64,000 nucleotides of DNA from Bugulina stolonifera (Eukaryota > Bryozoa > Gymnolaemata > Cheilostomatida > Bugulidae). Under the pieces are notes generated by a model, which did no database searches, was not told the DNA's origin, and saw nothing but the letters and a program-made list of their open reading frames with translations. Within the stretch, counting starts at the first letter, position 1. Each line of letters opens with the position of its first letter. Of the stretch, positions 12,701 through 23,558 are shown one piece after another. The position numbers and the translations under genes are program-made. The stretch spans positions 12,410,501-12,474,500 of the forward strand of contig OW285190.1 of assembly GCA_935421135.1 (NCBI GenBank), in the 5' to 3' direction.

Positions 12701-15700
12701 AAGCTGGTCAATCTCTATTAGTAGCTGCCCTGAAATTAGAATCATTATTTCATTAGATTTACAACAAAGAAATAAAGAGGGGCCCAGGAAGTTAAACCAA
12801 GGGTAGTTAAGGTGTTGGTTTAAAACACCAGTCAGTAAGGGTTTGAATGCTATTGCTGCCAAATCCACTCCTACAACAATACTAGACATGGAAAGCAAGC
12901 ATATTGTTTGGTCTGTAACCATAAATGTTTGATATAAACGTGTCTATGGTTTGTGACCAATAGAAATATTCTGGGAAAAAATTCTTTTGAGTCTGAACCA
13001 CTTGTGAATTGTAATCAGTTCTATTGCGCATCTTGACCACCAGATGAGCAAACTGACGTGTAATAGTAGTGAAAATATTAGTTACTGCACAATAGTGAAT
13101 ACAAATAAATGAACTGACCATATTACAGAAATATCGGCCTACGGCTAATACAATACCTTTGAGACTGCTTGGAGTTTTGTAAGTGGCAGCAGAGAACATA
13201 GATCGAGGAGATATGATACAGATTCTGTCTTCTGCAGGATCTCTCGTCTCTGGTAGCTAGAGGTAAAGTTTAGAGATCCTTTGTAATACCAACGTGTAAT
13301 AGGTCAGTGATCTAATACTCGCGTTTTTTTGCTAATCCAATTAAGCAACAGTCAGTCTATTTTAAAAGTATAGGATTATGTGATACGTAATTTGAAATCA
13401 CACCATTTTTAGCATTGAAGAGGCAGGAGGGGATGTGAATTGGTACAATCACTGACTATAAGAGCAGAAACTTGAGTTTGTCATCACGATATTTACAACA
13501 CATTCAGCAGATTAACATCATGTCGATATACTGATACATAAAGACGTACCTGGGAATGGAATGCCCATTTGTTCTTAGTACGGAGCATACTTCTCTTCCT
13601 GGACACAACTGTAGGGTGACCAGCTATGAGTTCAAAGTCAGGCCAAGTGTAGTCATCGTAGTCAGTCTGGTACTGCAGCAGGCTGACTATCTGGAGGTCA
13701 TGTGAGGTCAGAAGGTCAGTTATTATGTGCCGTATGTAACCAGGCTGTCCTTGCGTCTTTTCCATTAGGAGTCTGGAAATGTTCTCACATCATTGAAACA
13801 CAGATATCCGTTAAAACCTTGAACTGAAGATACCTATGAATCAATTTCAACTTCATACTGCATAGTAGCAAATTGAGTACATCTATTAGTATAGCATATA
13901 GTAATACTTAATCTCTTTTTGCAAAACATTTAAAAAGTAATGTTGACTATGTTTTGTTATTAATGTTAACATGCACGATGTATGTAGCATTACTATCAGC
14001 TTACAAATAATAAAAAATAGCATTTCAATCTAAACTTCATCACTCAATCCAACGCTTCAATTAAGCTCCCCTATTGCTTACAAAGAACACCTGACTGAAA
14101 CTATTATAAGTGAATTACATAATCACATGTATTATCTATAGTATAGTTGGAACCATATACACCCCTCATAAGAAGTTACTATTCCCCGCTAGGACCGTAG
14201 GTAGGAGAAAGCAACTCCACATATAAAATTGTTAGCACTGGTGGAAGCACAAATGCAACATCTACAACTCACTGCTCCAGTTCTACAGGGATAGCAGATA
14301 CACCGATCATTTGACAGGCAACTATGGCGAGGACATCTGGTGGTAGAGACTCTATTCTACACCTGAGTAGAGAGGGTAGGGCGAGGAATTCGTCTATGTA
14401 GTCTACAGGAGTTGCCTTCTCATAGTTCATCATTGCTAGAATATATTACACAAGTATGGAGTTGCATGTGAATACCAGTATACTAATAGTTATAATACAT
14501 TGATCAAGGCAATCATCACTCTGACAACATACCAGAATGAAAACCAATGACAGCATAGTATTTTAATTGGGAGCAGTCGGTTGCCTAATACCGCAGCTAG
14601 GAGATAAAGGCTTGAAATGAGTGACATCAATAAACTGTGTTTATTTTTATCAAGATGAAAAAATGAAATACATAATATAGGACAATATAACACAATATAT
14701 TCAACAACACTCATGTAATACCACATGATACAATACTCACACATAACAACCAGTACATGTAATACCACATGATGTAATACTCACACATAACAACCAGTAC
14801 ATGTAATACCACATGATGTAATACTCACACATAACAACCAGTACATCATCTCTTCCACTAAGCAGTTGTATAAACTTCCACGATATACCGTCCATATATT
14901 CCACATCATCAATTATAAGCACGTATGGCTTCATTTTCTGTTCCAATGCCTTCAATAGTTAGCATTATATTTTACAATAACAGCATTTTTCAGAGGTTTC
15001 TTAAAACCACAAAATCTTTCCGACCATTTCAATGTTTTAATATCGATCACTAGATTTCATGGTGAGTAAATTAGGACCAGGAGAAATGTGTTATTACAAT
15101 TACAATTAATACTAAACACTACATATTAACATACTACTAGCTACACAATACTATATTACTTTACCAAGTTGAAGATACTTTCGAGGACTTGGAGCACAAT
15201 TTCGTTGTCATCAGCATCAGTGAAAGCCATAGCCTCAGCTCTAGCCTCCTCAATGTGGCTGGTGAGGATGAGTATGTCCTCTACACACTTCACTATACCT
15301 TGTACCTCTGCACTGTCATATTCCTGATAACATATAGTACAGTATAACAATATAGTGCTGGCTAGTAGCAGTGGTGAAGTTACAATACAATGAACTACCT
15401 TGCGATACTGCAGATGGTTTAATACATGTTGATTACACAATTTCTAATGCAAAATTCTACAGGTACAATCTCATGCGAGATCAGTTGTGCTACAGTATTG
15501 TAATAGTTCGGACATTGCCTATACGACCTCAGCGAGCCTGATGGACCTTATAGCACCTTAAGTGCCTAGTAGTTGCCACAGCTCTACTTATCTAACTCTT
15601 GATTTCTTGCACTTAGCTGTCTTGTTACTCATACTTACATTGTTATGCATGTTCTAACCGTACACTCATAATTACATATCATTTACTGAGCAATTATGTC

Positions 15701-18700
15701 CTTTTTATACCCATGTAAAGAGGCCCGACCTCTCAGAATTGCCTGATATTGATTTTGCATATGATTTAGATGATTTTAAGCATCTTTTGTCAAACCCGAC
15801 CTATTTTGGGCCGGCCCTCGAGCTTCCGGCAGCCATATTGTTACGCAATTTCCGGACGAGACTACGTCGTCTTTTTACGACACTACGTCGGCCTTTTTAC
15901 CGGAACTTCCTCTGGAAGTTCTTATACTATATAAAGCACATTGTTTGTATGTTTGTTGTCTTAGTTCATGCTTGGATCTCAATAAAGACACATCTATACT
16001 TATATACAGAGACTTTCACTTCGTAGATAGGCCATTCTTCGACCTTGCAACCCGAACTGCCTACTAGGTCAGATCACTCTATTTCTCAGTAAACAAGCAT
16101 TGACTCGGGACCATATGAGTCGTCTTTGGTAGTTGTCAGACTACTAGTACCTGTTGATCTTTCATGTAATGAGAAAACGTAGCACCACTTATTGGCTCTT
16201 CATTTTGGACACGGGAGTCGTCTTAGGACGACAGCACAAACCCTCAAAAACCATTACAGTATTTCTATACCACACTGACCTCTAGAAATAAATTAAAACC
16301 TTTGACCCCTAGTAAAATAGTAACCTACCAGAAGTAAGAGCTCTGTAAGAGACTCCAACCTTTCCTCAGCTTTACCCTCTGAATATGGAAGGTTTAGAAG
16401 GCTGGACAGAATGGTTCGGATCCCGAGGTATGACCTATACAAATAATATCTGAGTATGATACATGTACGCCAACTACTGTCTATACTACAGCCTACTAAA
16501 GTGGTCATTGTTATTTACTACGTGTAGGAAATAAGTGGGTATATTATCATTAATGATAAGTGCGAAATACTATTAGCTTATCGTAATTATATAAACAGAA
16601 ATGCAAGCACACATATTATTATTAGAAGAAACGAGAGGGAGAGAAGACAACTTCATATTACGATTTAACAGTGCCAATACAACATAATGATCACTATTAT
16701 CATGTTATGAGTGTAACAATGAGTACCTACACCATATAGCTTTGCTAATAATCACAGGTTTTTGTGGCTTCTAGTCCAACTATATAGGATGGTGAAAAAT
16801 AAATCGAAGAATTATTGCATTTTTTGCTAGAAACATTCACATACTGTGAATGTTGTTGCAGTCTATTTTCTTCAGAAGAATGTGTGGGAATGCTGGTGAT
16901 TGAATGTAGGACTGCTACTACGGTGTAGGGAATTTTACACCCAGGCCATTATAGGTATACAAACCTAATGGGTTTCTAGTATAGACGGCCCCATAGTAAC
17001 CGATTGTATCATGGTGTACCTATATATGTCGTTACTAGTAAAAGTAAAGTCTGTAATCACTAGGTCTTCTACTTTCTCAGCCATACTCGCAATCTCCGAA
17101 AGTAACCTTGTAGTTCCAGACTCTGAGGCTCCTTCGTATAGTAGCAAGTTCTTTACTACAGGTAAATCCACCACATTATCAGAATCATTTCTTTCTACCT
17201 GCCCGACAGAGATGGTAGAGCCTGGAGGTCGTGACTCAGATTCTACAGTATCATCTGTCGGCTGGACGGTGTCATCTGACGGCTGGACGGTGTCATCTGA
17301 CGGCTGGACAGTGATCATCTCAACTCTTTGTTTGTGGGTTATCATAGCCTCCAGTGTATCATGGTATATCTCTATCTCCCTACCAACACATCAGTTTTCT
17401 CACATAGACCAGATGTTACACATGAAATCCAATGTACAGTGTAAATGTTTACAAATGGAGTCAGAGGAAACACTTACACCAGATGTTACACCATCACTAC
17501 TCAGCATATTATATATGTGCTCGGTAGTAGGAGCACAAAGTGGGGGTATAGCTCAGTGGTAGAGCAATCGGCTGCAGTCCGATAGGCCCTGGGTTCAACT
17601 CCCAGTGCCCCTTCAATTTTACAGTTACGAAGCTGTAAGTTGAGTTCTGTCTAAATAAAAGCAGCTTCACTGACCAAATTGTCATTTTAGTAGAATAAGA
17701 TAGCAACACAAGTCGGATTTAAAATTCGGGTCTATTTGATCCATTATTCGCTATAATATATGATTTTTGGACTAAGCAAATACAGTACATGTACATGTAA
17801 AACTGATTGTTGGCATTTTTATGCACTTCCAAAAATAATACGTGTACGGTAGAATAACACACAAAGTTAAGTACCTATATATATTTAACATGTAATAAAT
17901 CATAATCTGAAAGACATACACGTAATTATTTCCCTAAATCCGGTCTATTATCCAACATCTCTCTTCCCTATATGGATCGATACACTTCACGCGTCATTAC
18001 CACGGAAGTTACACCATGATACTAATACAGTATTGGTTGCATGCTACTATATGTACATGAGGGGGTATAGCTCAGTGGTAGAGCAATCGGCTGCAGTCCG
18101 ATAGGCCCTGGGTTCAACTCCCAGTGCCCCCTTTTTGGCAACAACCTCTAAACATTTCTCAGGAACTGCACGTAAAAATTGTAAAAAATTGTTTTGGAAT
18201 AAATCTGAAAATGAACGGCTACAAGTACACTGCAGTTGCCAGAGTTGAAAAACATTAAGGCGTGCGTTTTTAAACATTTGGCAAGACTAAACCATTTACA
18301 CATGAAAACGTACAGACGCAGGGGATCAGTTCAAAATATTAATTTAGTAAAGGGTATGAAAAACTCAATTATATGCACTAACCTCTCTCTGGCTATAATG
18401 GGTTTCTTCACACGAGACAGAGAAGTAGCAAGGAAGCTAATGTGTGTAGAATCCTCTGTGTATTCCCTAATCACACCGACATCTGTGAGCCCCTTTAATT
18501 CTTTAACAGGAACATCCTTGAAATGGTACGGCCGTAGCCTCGAGTGTGAATACGTCTCATTGTCACACGATACCATACCTACAATAGCCATTGGACACAA
18601 GCATAAAAGTGAAAGGCTAGAAATACATGTAATATATTGCCATGTGGTTTCTAAATAGTTGCAAAATTACATCTCATGGTACAAATTATCACATCTAAAA

Positions 18701-21700
18701 CCAGAAACTTATGAGCATTGAAACTTTGCCCACACAACTTGGGGAAAAAAGGCGGTTGATAGCTAAGCTACTGACTACATGTACAATAAATTGTCTTCTC
18801 CTATTACGTTTCAGTTTTCTTCTGAAAATTCATAGTGAAAGTGAAACAAGGTGGGAGATGACAACTTCTTATTACGAATGTTAAAGGTTATCCCTACTGG
18901 AAAATATTCACATCACCAGCAAATGAGAGTGTATAAAGATAATTGTAATGTACATGTACGTATTCACTTTAGATAGATACCTGGATAGTATGTCATGAGT
19001 CGAGCGGCCATGTTTACCATTTTACCGATAACAGTATACTCATGGCGGTATTCATGACCTATCACCCCGCAGAATGTCTGACCTGTGGTGACCCCCGCAG
19101 AGGAGACCTTAACCTCATGGAGCTCAGCTAACTTCTCTCTAATCTTGTATGCACACTGCACAGCATGCTTGCAATCATAGGAGTCCTTCTTACCAGGTAA
19201 ACCGAATATGATGAGGAATGAGCACCCCTGGAAAACGCAATGTACCTGCTATTAGCCTGAGTTACAATATTCATATAGCATCTGACTTCTTGTCTTTGAG
19301 TCGCGGCCCTACCATTAAATCTTTTCCAAATCCTGCATTCCATGTGAATTTAGTATTGTGACCCAGCATTAGCCTTGACACTTTAACGGGGATTCCTAAG
19401 ACATTGCGCTTCTGTTAATTATTTACGTATTTAGAGTTATCTCGCCTTTGGTTCAGGGTAAGCCATGCCGGAGATCATATTATGAAAACAGCTCGGTTGT
19501 TATACAGCGATTGGTCATTACACGCTAAGGTGAAATAACTCCTAATACAAAACCCAAACAATTTTCTGTGGTCTTTGGCTTGACTTGAATGTAACATAAC
19601 TCTACTAATTTTTCAAAATTCTATGACACACCAGGCAATACTGAGTAGAGAGCCTTGAGAAATTCATTAGCCTTAATGAAAGCATATATTTAAAAATGCT
19701 AGTAAACACTACAGCTGATACGCTATCTACATGTAAAATTTCTATCAATTGGTTGATGACAAACCTTGTCAAACATGACAACCTTGTTGAGACTAGCTTT
19801 GTAGATCTCAAGTTCAACTTCGATCACTTCATAGGCCTTCTGTAGGATGTCACACTGTAAACTAGCCTTCAGTTCCTCACTAATTAGCAGTAGGTTGATA
19901 AATGCTATGGTACACGGTCTAATCTCAGAGTGATACTCCACACCCTGGCCAGCTTCTAACTACAAAGTACATTTGTGAATAAAGGACATATGGAATTATG
20001 TTATTTTTGGGTTGAATTATAACTATGATAACCTAGCTGTAATACTAATTTACAATAGTGTTGAACTGAAAACAAAGTATATTATAGAGACGATTATTTA
20101 CGTCACTCGTATCAGTGAGTATGTAAATGACTTGAGTACATGTCAGTGGAGAGACGATAACTCCGGCATTACAAGTAAAACAAGCCAACTACATGTATAT
20201 ACAGGAACAGTATACCATACTAATAAATTGTACATAACAGAGAAAACAGAACATGCCTATGAGAAGTCATCCTTACCTTATCAAGTACAATATCTGTTAC
20301 ATATCTACTTAGTGATTCATTCAGATGTATTCCAGTTTCAAAGGCTGCTTTTCTATACACTTGGCCTATGATGTAGATCAACATAATTTTATTAACATAA
20401 TTACATGCACATATATTATAAATAACTACATGTTGCCAATTTACAATGTACTGTAGGTCTTGTTAAATTCTAGCAACTTATAACTATTATTTGATAACCT
20501 TAGTTAGGGTCATCCCTTTATGTGGTAGTGTAGAGGAACACTAACATACAAAAAAAGGAGAGTGTTCACCAACTAGTTGGAAAGAAATAGGCTTAGTGAT
20601 GTTGGGGGCCATTCATTGGGAATACAAGCAATCCATGACACATTGCAATTATTACACAATGTTCACCTTTTGCTGTCACTGCTTCCTCCTCCTCTTCTTC
20701 ATCATGATTGGCTGCATCCCCAGAGCCATCAGCAGGTACAGCAGCCGCCTTCTCTGTTTCATGTTTAGCTAATCCATTTATCTGTATCAAGGAGTAGAAT
20801 GTAGACATATCAAAAAACAAAATATCCAAAATTATGCTGCAACCGCAATAGCAACTTAACAGTGTATGTCAGAAATAGGACTACGCACGGATAATACCAC
20901 CTTTAGACCATATAGAAGCCGAAGTACAATAACATACAGACATTATAACACAATATACTGCACTAATATCACACCTTATGTTATAGCACACCATCACTTG
21001 ATATCTTAGCATATCGTCTATGAGCAAGGAATGAAATTGGAACTTCTTGAATAAAGCTGTAGCTACATTATGGAGAATATAATATGGCATGGTCTATACC
21101 TTGGCATGTTTTCCGTCTTCAAGCATAGAGAAAGAGTAGTCTTTCTCCTCACAGTAACTCCACATGTACGGTGAAACAATGATGTCTCCAGATTTACACA
21201 GATGCTCAGCGTCTTTAGCATCCTTCACAGCTGTCCCACTTTCGCAGTAGAAATATCGGTTATTTTTTCCAAACACAAAGAAATACATCCTTCCAAGTGA
21301 AAGAGCTAGCAAAAAACATACAGAACAAACTATAATATATGGGTCAAATAAACATCCAAACTATAACCAAAACTTTTTACTGCACCAAAGGCTATATGTG
21401 TGAGAAACCTGGGCTATAGGACATCCTAAAACTATTAGCAGTCGTACCTATCTTTACTCTTAGAGTTGTCAGACCTTCGGCGTTATAAGTTCCATACTTA
21501 GTCTGAATATTACAGCTGCACTCAATCACTGATTTGACTAGTTTAAGGAGGTGTTCATAGTCATTTATCTTCCACAGGGCTAGCATCGCGTCTCCAGCAA
21601 ACTTGAGTACGTCACCTTTTATCTTCAGCACTTCCTCTATCATGGCCCCCATGTAATCATTGAGTATGGCCGTCAATTGGTCTGAGCCGGCCACACCGTT

Positions 21701-22678
21701 GGCGCTACACTTCTCACTGAGATCAGTGAACCCTGCAGAACATACTCGATGTTACATACTTGTTACTTGTATACTTGTTCAGAACATTCTAGACTACAAA
21801 CTGCAAACCACAATTTTAATCACACAATATCGATACATTATTTTGTATGCCTGGGTGACACAATGGCAAGTTCTGGTGCAATTGCCAGGATGAGACCAAG
21901 TTCGTGTTGAGGGCAAAATTGCTTGCTGTGTGGCCCAGGCAGCTTACCAGAGATGTCTAGAAACATGATAACACCAGAGAGCTGCCGTACAAATGGAGGA
22001 GTCGCTGAGAGATTCATATTAAGTATGAGATCAGGTAAGTGTGATGCCAGTTGGTTCAACTCTTTATCATCCAACTCTCCACCATCGTCTGTGGACTTGC
22101 GGTGGTGACGCTTATGTCTGGCAGAATGTACCAGGTCATCAGTGGTAGAGGTGACCAGAAGGTCAACTGAAAACATTAATAACTTTTTCTTATCGGCATG
22201 AAAATGGTTCATGGTGTGTAATATGATAATCAGATACTGAAGATGCTAGACAGCCGACCACGTTATTGGCTGAGACAGGTTTCAGCATACGATACTAAGA
22301 CGGGCATTTGGAAATAAATTTAGACGAGTTATAACTTGGTTTCAGCACGTGTTTTATGTCCAGTTAAATAAAAGAATATAAAAATGAGATACTACTTTAC
22401 TCGTAGTAAAATGCTCATCATTGCAGTAACCTAGTAGATGAACAAAGAATCCAATGAGAACACGACTCTATAAACATCTTACCAGCACATTGTCACCACC
22501 TACTATAGCATGTTTATCAATTATAAATAACTGATAACTGATTATTGATACCATGCTGGTAGTGCTGGGAATAACTTCTAATAGTAATATATTGGGGATT
22601 GCCAATATTAGTCACTAATATAGGCCTTACAAACATTAACAAGAATATAGAAAATTCTCAAATACCTGGAATCTCCAT
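3780..22678 (-). CDS. ADCY10: Soluble adenylyl cyclase (adenylate cyclase type 10-like)
   Basis: This gene makes cAMP from ATP in the cytosol and cilia; family members are stimulated by bicarbonate and calcium. Exons on the minus strand: 22666-22678 (ATG), 21948-22166, 21448-21732, 21100-21305, 20667-20781, 20277-20365, 19765-19959, 18981-19227, 18383-18578, 17020-17379, 16329-16434, 15165-15323, 14829-14949, 14273-14435, 13550-13772, 13157-13249, 12536-12729, 12001-12093, 11681-11803, 11212-11400, 10575-10762, 10194-10276, 9488-9613, 8988-9165, 8467-8611, 7675-7827, 7221-7405, 6606-6753, 6382-6473, about 6090-6225, about 5893-5951, about 5709-5818, 5162-5256 and 3780-3943 (TAG). Nearly all junction phases agree. 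A one-base frame gap between the 13157 and 12536 exons, and the ends of the 6090 and 5893 exons, are unresolved. The sum is about 1,750 residues, close to the 1,610 of human sAC. Order and motifs match the family: two cyclase domains, an NTPase-like domain, then a helical repeat tail. Confidence 0.85.
6907..7124. repeat. Long inverted repeat (hairpin), arms about 105-112 bp
   Basis: Left arm 6907-7018 and right arm 7020-7124 are reverse complements around a single central base at 7019. They differ only by a 7-base insertion (TACATTG) near 6981 and one or two substitutions. Parts of the arm (TACTGGGTAGTAAGCTAAGT) recur downstream near 7132-7157 and 7169-7190 as more diverged copies. The hairpin sits in an intron of the cyclase gene and would fold as a strong RNA stem. 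A fold-back element or a recent inverted duplication are both possible. Confidence 0.9.
7579..7616. repeat. 38-bp near-perfect palindrome
   Basis: GTTGACACCATATA and its reverse complement flank a central ATGTACATGTA core, with only a couple of mismatches in the arms. Intronic. Confidence 0.8.
8302..8381 (+). tRNA. tRNA-Leu (anticodon TAG)
   Basis: Class II tRNA. The acceptor GGTAGCA pairs with TGCTGCC, with discriminator A at 8381. The D-arm/A box is GGCCGAGTGG. The anticodon stem CTGGT/ACCAG encloses loop TTTAGGC (anticodon TAG). A variable arm follows, then the T-arm/B box GGTTCGAATCC. There is no intron. A TTTTT run (ATACTTTTTC) lies just downstream as Pol III terminator. It lies inside a cyclase intron on the opposite strand to the host gene. 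Confidence 0.95.
9666..9737 (-). tRNA. tRNA-Cys (anticodon GCA), copy 1
   Basis: 72 nt on the minus strand. The acceptor GGGGGTA pairs with TGCCCCC, discriminator T. The D-arm is TAGCTCAGTGG, the anticodon loop CTGCAGT (GCA), and the T-arm GGTTCAACTCC. A T-run (TTCTTTTTT) follows for Pol III termination. It is in a cyclase intron just upstream of the 9488-9613 exon, on the same strand as the host gene. Confidence 0.95.
10932..10981. repeat. 50-bp perfect palindrome
   Basis: TATTATGGGGTTTTGCTAGG followed by GTATATATAC and the exact reverse complement, with no mismatch over 50 bp. A second short palindrome (CGTATATATACG) follows at about 10985-10996. Intronic in the cyclase gene. Confidence 0.95.
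12780..12861 (+). pseudogene. Decayed tRNA-Leu-like sequence
   Basis: GGTAGTTAAGGTGTTGGTTTAAAACACCAG resembles the tRNA-Leu body, and the end (GGTTTGAATGCTATTGCTGCCA) resembles its B box and acceptor. The A box is eroded and the B box has lost its consensus end. A TAA anticodon would be read from the loop. Probably a dead tRNA or a SINE head. Confidence 0.6.
14713..14846. repeat. 44-bp tandem repeat spanning an exon-intron junction
   Basis: A 44-bp unit (AATACCACATGATGTAATAC then TCACACATAACAACCAGTAC then ATGT) occurs about three times. The copy nearest the exon contains the end of cyclase exon 13 and its donor (minus-strand TGT|GTGAGTAT). The other copies carry the same donor-like sequence inside the intron. 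Confidence 0.85.
15499..16258 (+). mobile_element. Solo LTR of an LTR retrotransposon
   Basis: A 760-bp block bounded by TGTAATAG and CCATTACA (TG...CA ends) and flanked by a 4-bp direct repeat GTAT (15495-15498 and 16259-16262). It contains a TATA box (ACTATATAAAGC near 15926) and a polyadenylation signal (AATAAAG near 15981), the normal LTR promoter and 3'-end order. The core GCCATATTGTTACGCAATTT is shared with the LTR at 42321, so both belong to one family. It lies in a cyclase intron, antisense to the gene. Confidence 0.7.
17249..17311 (-). repeat. ADCY10: In-frame 21-bp coding repeat, three copies
   Basis: Three tandem 21-bp units within cyclase exon 10 encode TVQPSDD / TVQPSDD / TVQPTDD just before the degenerate P-loop. 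They are probably a flexible acidic linker. Confidence 0.85.
17542..17613 (+). tRNA. tRNA-Cys (anticodon GCA), copy 2, variant acceptor
   Basis: Identical to the other tRNA-Cys copies through the T-arm, but the 3' acceptor strand reads TGCCCCT instead of TGCCCCC. The terminal pair is therefore G1:U72. A TTTT run follows (CAATTTTAC). Intronic in the cyclase gene, antisense to it. It may be functional with a weakened end pair, or an early pseudogene. Confidence 0.8.
18061..18132 (+). tRNA. tRNA-Cys (anticodon GCA), copy 3
   Basis: 72 nt with complete pairing: acceptor GGGGGTA/TGCCCCC, anticodon loop CTGCAGT, T-arm GGTTCAACTCC, discriminator T, immediately followed by a TTTTT terminator. It lies about 450 bp from copy 2 in the same cyclase intron and orientation. 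Confidence 0.95.
18383..22678 (-). other. ADCY10: sAC tandem cyclase domains C1 and C2 (exons 1-9)
   Basis: C1 (21100-22166) shows HLPDLIL, then FLDISGF with the first metal-binding Asp, then VLKFAGDAMLALW. The latter keeps the second metal Asp and the Lys equivalent to human Lys95. C2 (18383-19959) shows KVVMFDKGCSF (Lys334 equivalent), GVIGHEYRHEYTVIG and VNMAARLM, which keeps the Asn412 and Arg416 equivalents used in ATP and transition-state binding. The set of catalytic residues therefore looks complete and the enzyme should be active. In C1 the segment GTAVKDAKDAEHL aligns with human GQAVDDVRLAQNM, so the bicarbonate-contacting Arg176 is replaced by Lys. Exon 5 (20667-20781) carries an acidic DEEEEEEAV tract in the linker between the domains. 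Confidence 0.8.
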
Positions 22679-23558
22679 GATGGTATTCAATCTAAGTAAG
22701 TTGCAAGATGGTTTAGACCTTTGTTGTCATCTTGTATCGTCATGCAAAGACTGTGAGAATAATAATAGAAAGTAATAATTATGGGGACATGACATAATGA
22801 CATAAAAACAATGATAATACTACTTTACTGTAACATTAGCGTAAGATGAAACTTTTGTCAAAGTTGATATGCTATATATAACTCTCTGTTATCTGTGCAA
22901 AAATCTTAATTACATCATAATACATGTACATGTAGATTGACGTTATGCGTTTCATTTTAAAGCCGCCTTATTTTAAAATCAAAACAAAGGTTTATCAGGA
23001 AATGTTGCAAACTATTGCAGCAAAGCAATCCAAACAGTCTCAGTTGTGGCAGATGATGAACTACCAAGGAATAATAAAATACATGTATCTTCAAACTTGT
23101 GTTCTTGGCAGGTATTGACCACCAAGTTTTCCAAAACAGTCAAGCAAGTTGAATTACAACCAAATAAACTTGCAACAGCTCGAAAAAAGTCACCAAGATC
23201 TGCAAGTCTGGCATGATACTAATACAAGTGTGGCGAGTGAAATGAGACCATTTAAATGGTATATGCACACCCTAAAATTTAGTAGACCATGGCTGTAAAG
23301 ACAAGTCATGTAGGTTTACGAAACACTGTTTAGTAGTTAAATAACAAATTTCTGATGATTATTTATGCAAAGCACAACCATTTAAATCTGTATAATGCGT
23401 CATCAACCATGGGGAATGATACGCACGGGTGAAAAATCTGACTAATATATAACTAGCTATCCTGGCAGGGAAGATTTAATTCTACTAGTTAGTGATTTAG
23501 AGTGCATCACCTCACATGCATGCAAGTTTTAGTATCCCTGAGGACAACAGTTTAAGAA
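22679..23558. promoter_or_regulatory. Divergent intergenic region between ADCY10-like gene and receptor 1
   Basis: 880 bp separate the cyclase ATG (minus) from the receptor ATG (plus). No coding sequence is seen. A TATA-like CTAATATATAAC lies near 23440, about 115 bp upstream of the receptor ATG. It probably contains both 5' UTRs and both promoters, possibly shared. Confidence 0.5.

Larger units (their letters stand above)
12536..17379 (-). other. ADCY10: sAC STAND-type NTPase-like region (exons 10-17)
   Basis: Exon 10 carries LLLYEGASESGTTRLL at the position of the human P-loop (EGLPGYGKSQIL). The glycine frame is kept but the Walker A Lys is Thr, so nucleotide binding is probably weak or lost. 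Exon 13 carries YVLIIDDVEYMDG, a good Walker B with two Asp. Exon 15 (GYIRHIITDLL) aligns with the human GIPFYCEELL region, and exon 17 (LVLKCASVIGI) with LVRCAAIIGL. Exon 10 opens with three 7-residue TVQPSDD repeats. In the mammalian protein this region is regulatory and can be removed by splicing. Confidence 0.7.

Noticed and set aside
17011..17562. 183-residue plus-strand open frame
   Set aside because: It is the antisense shadow of cyclase exon 10 and runs into a tRNA gene.
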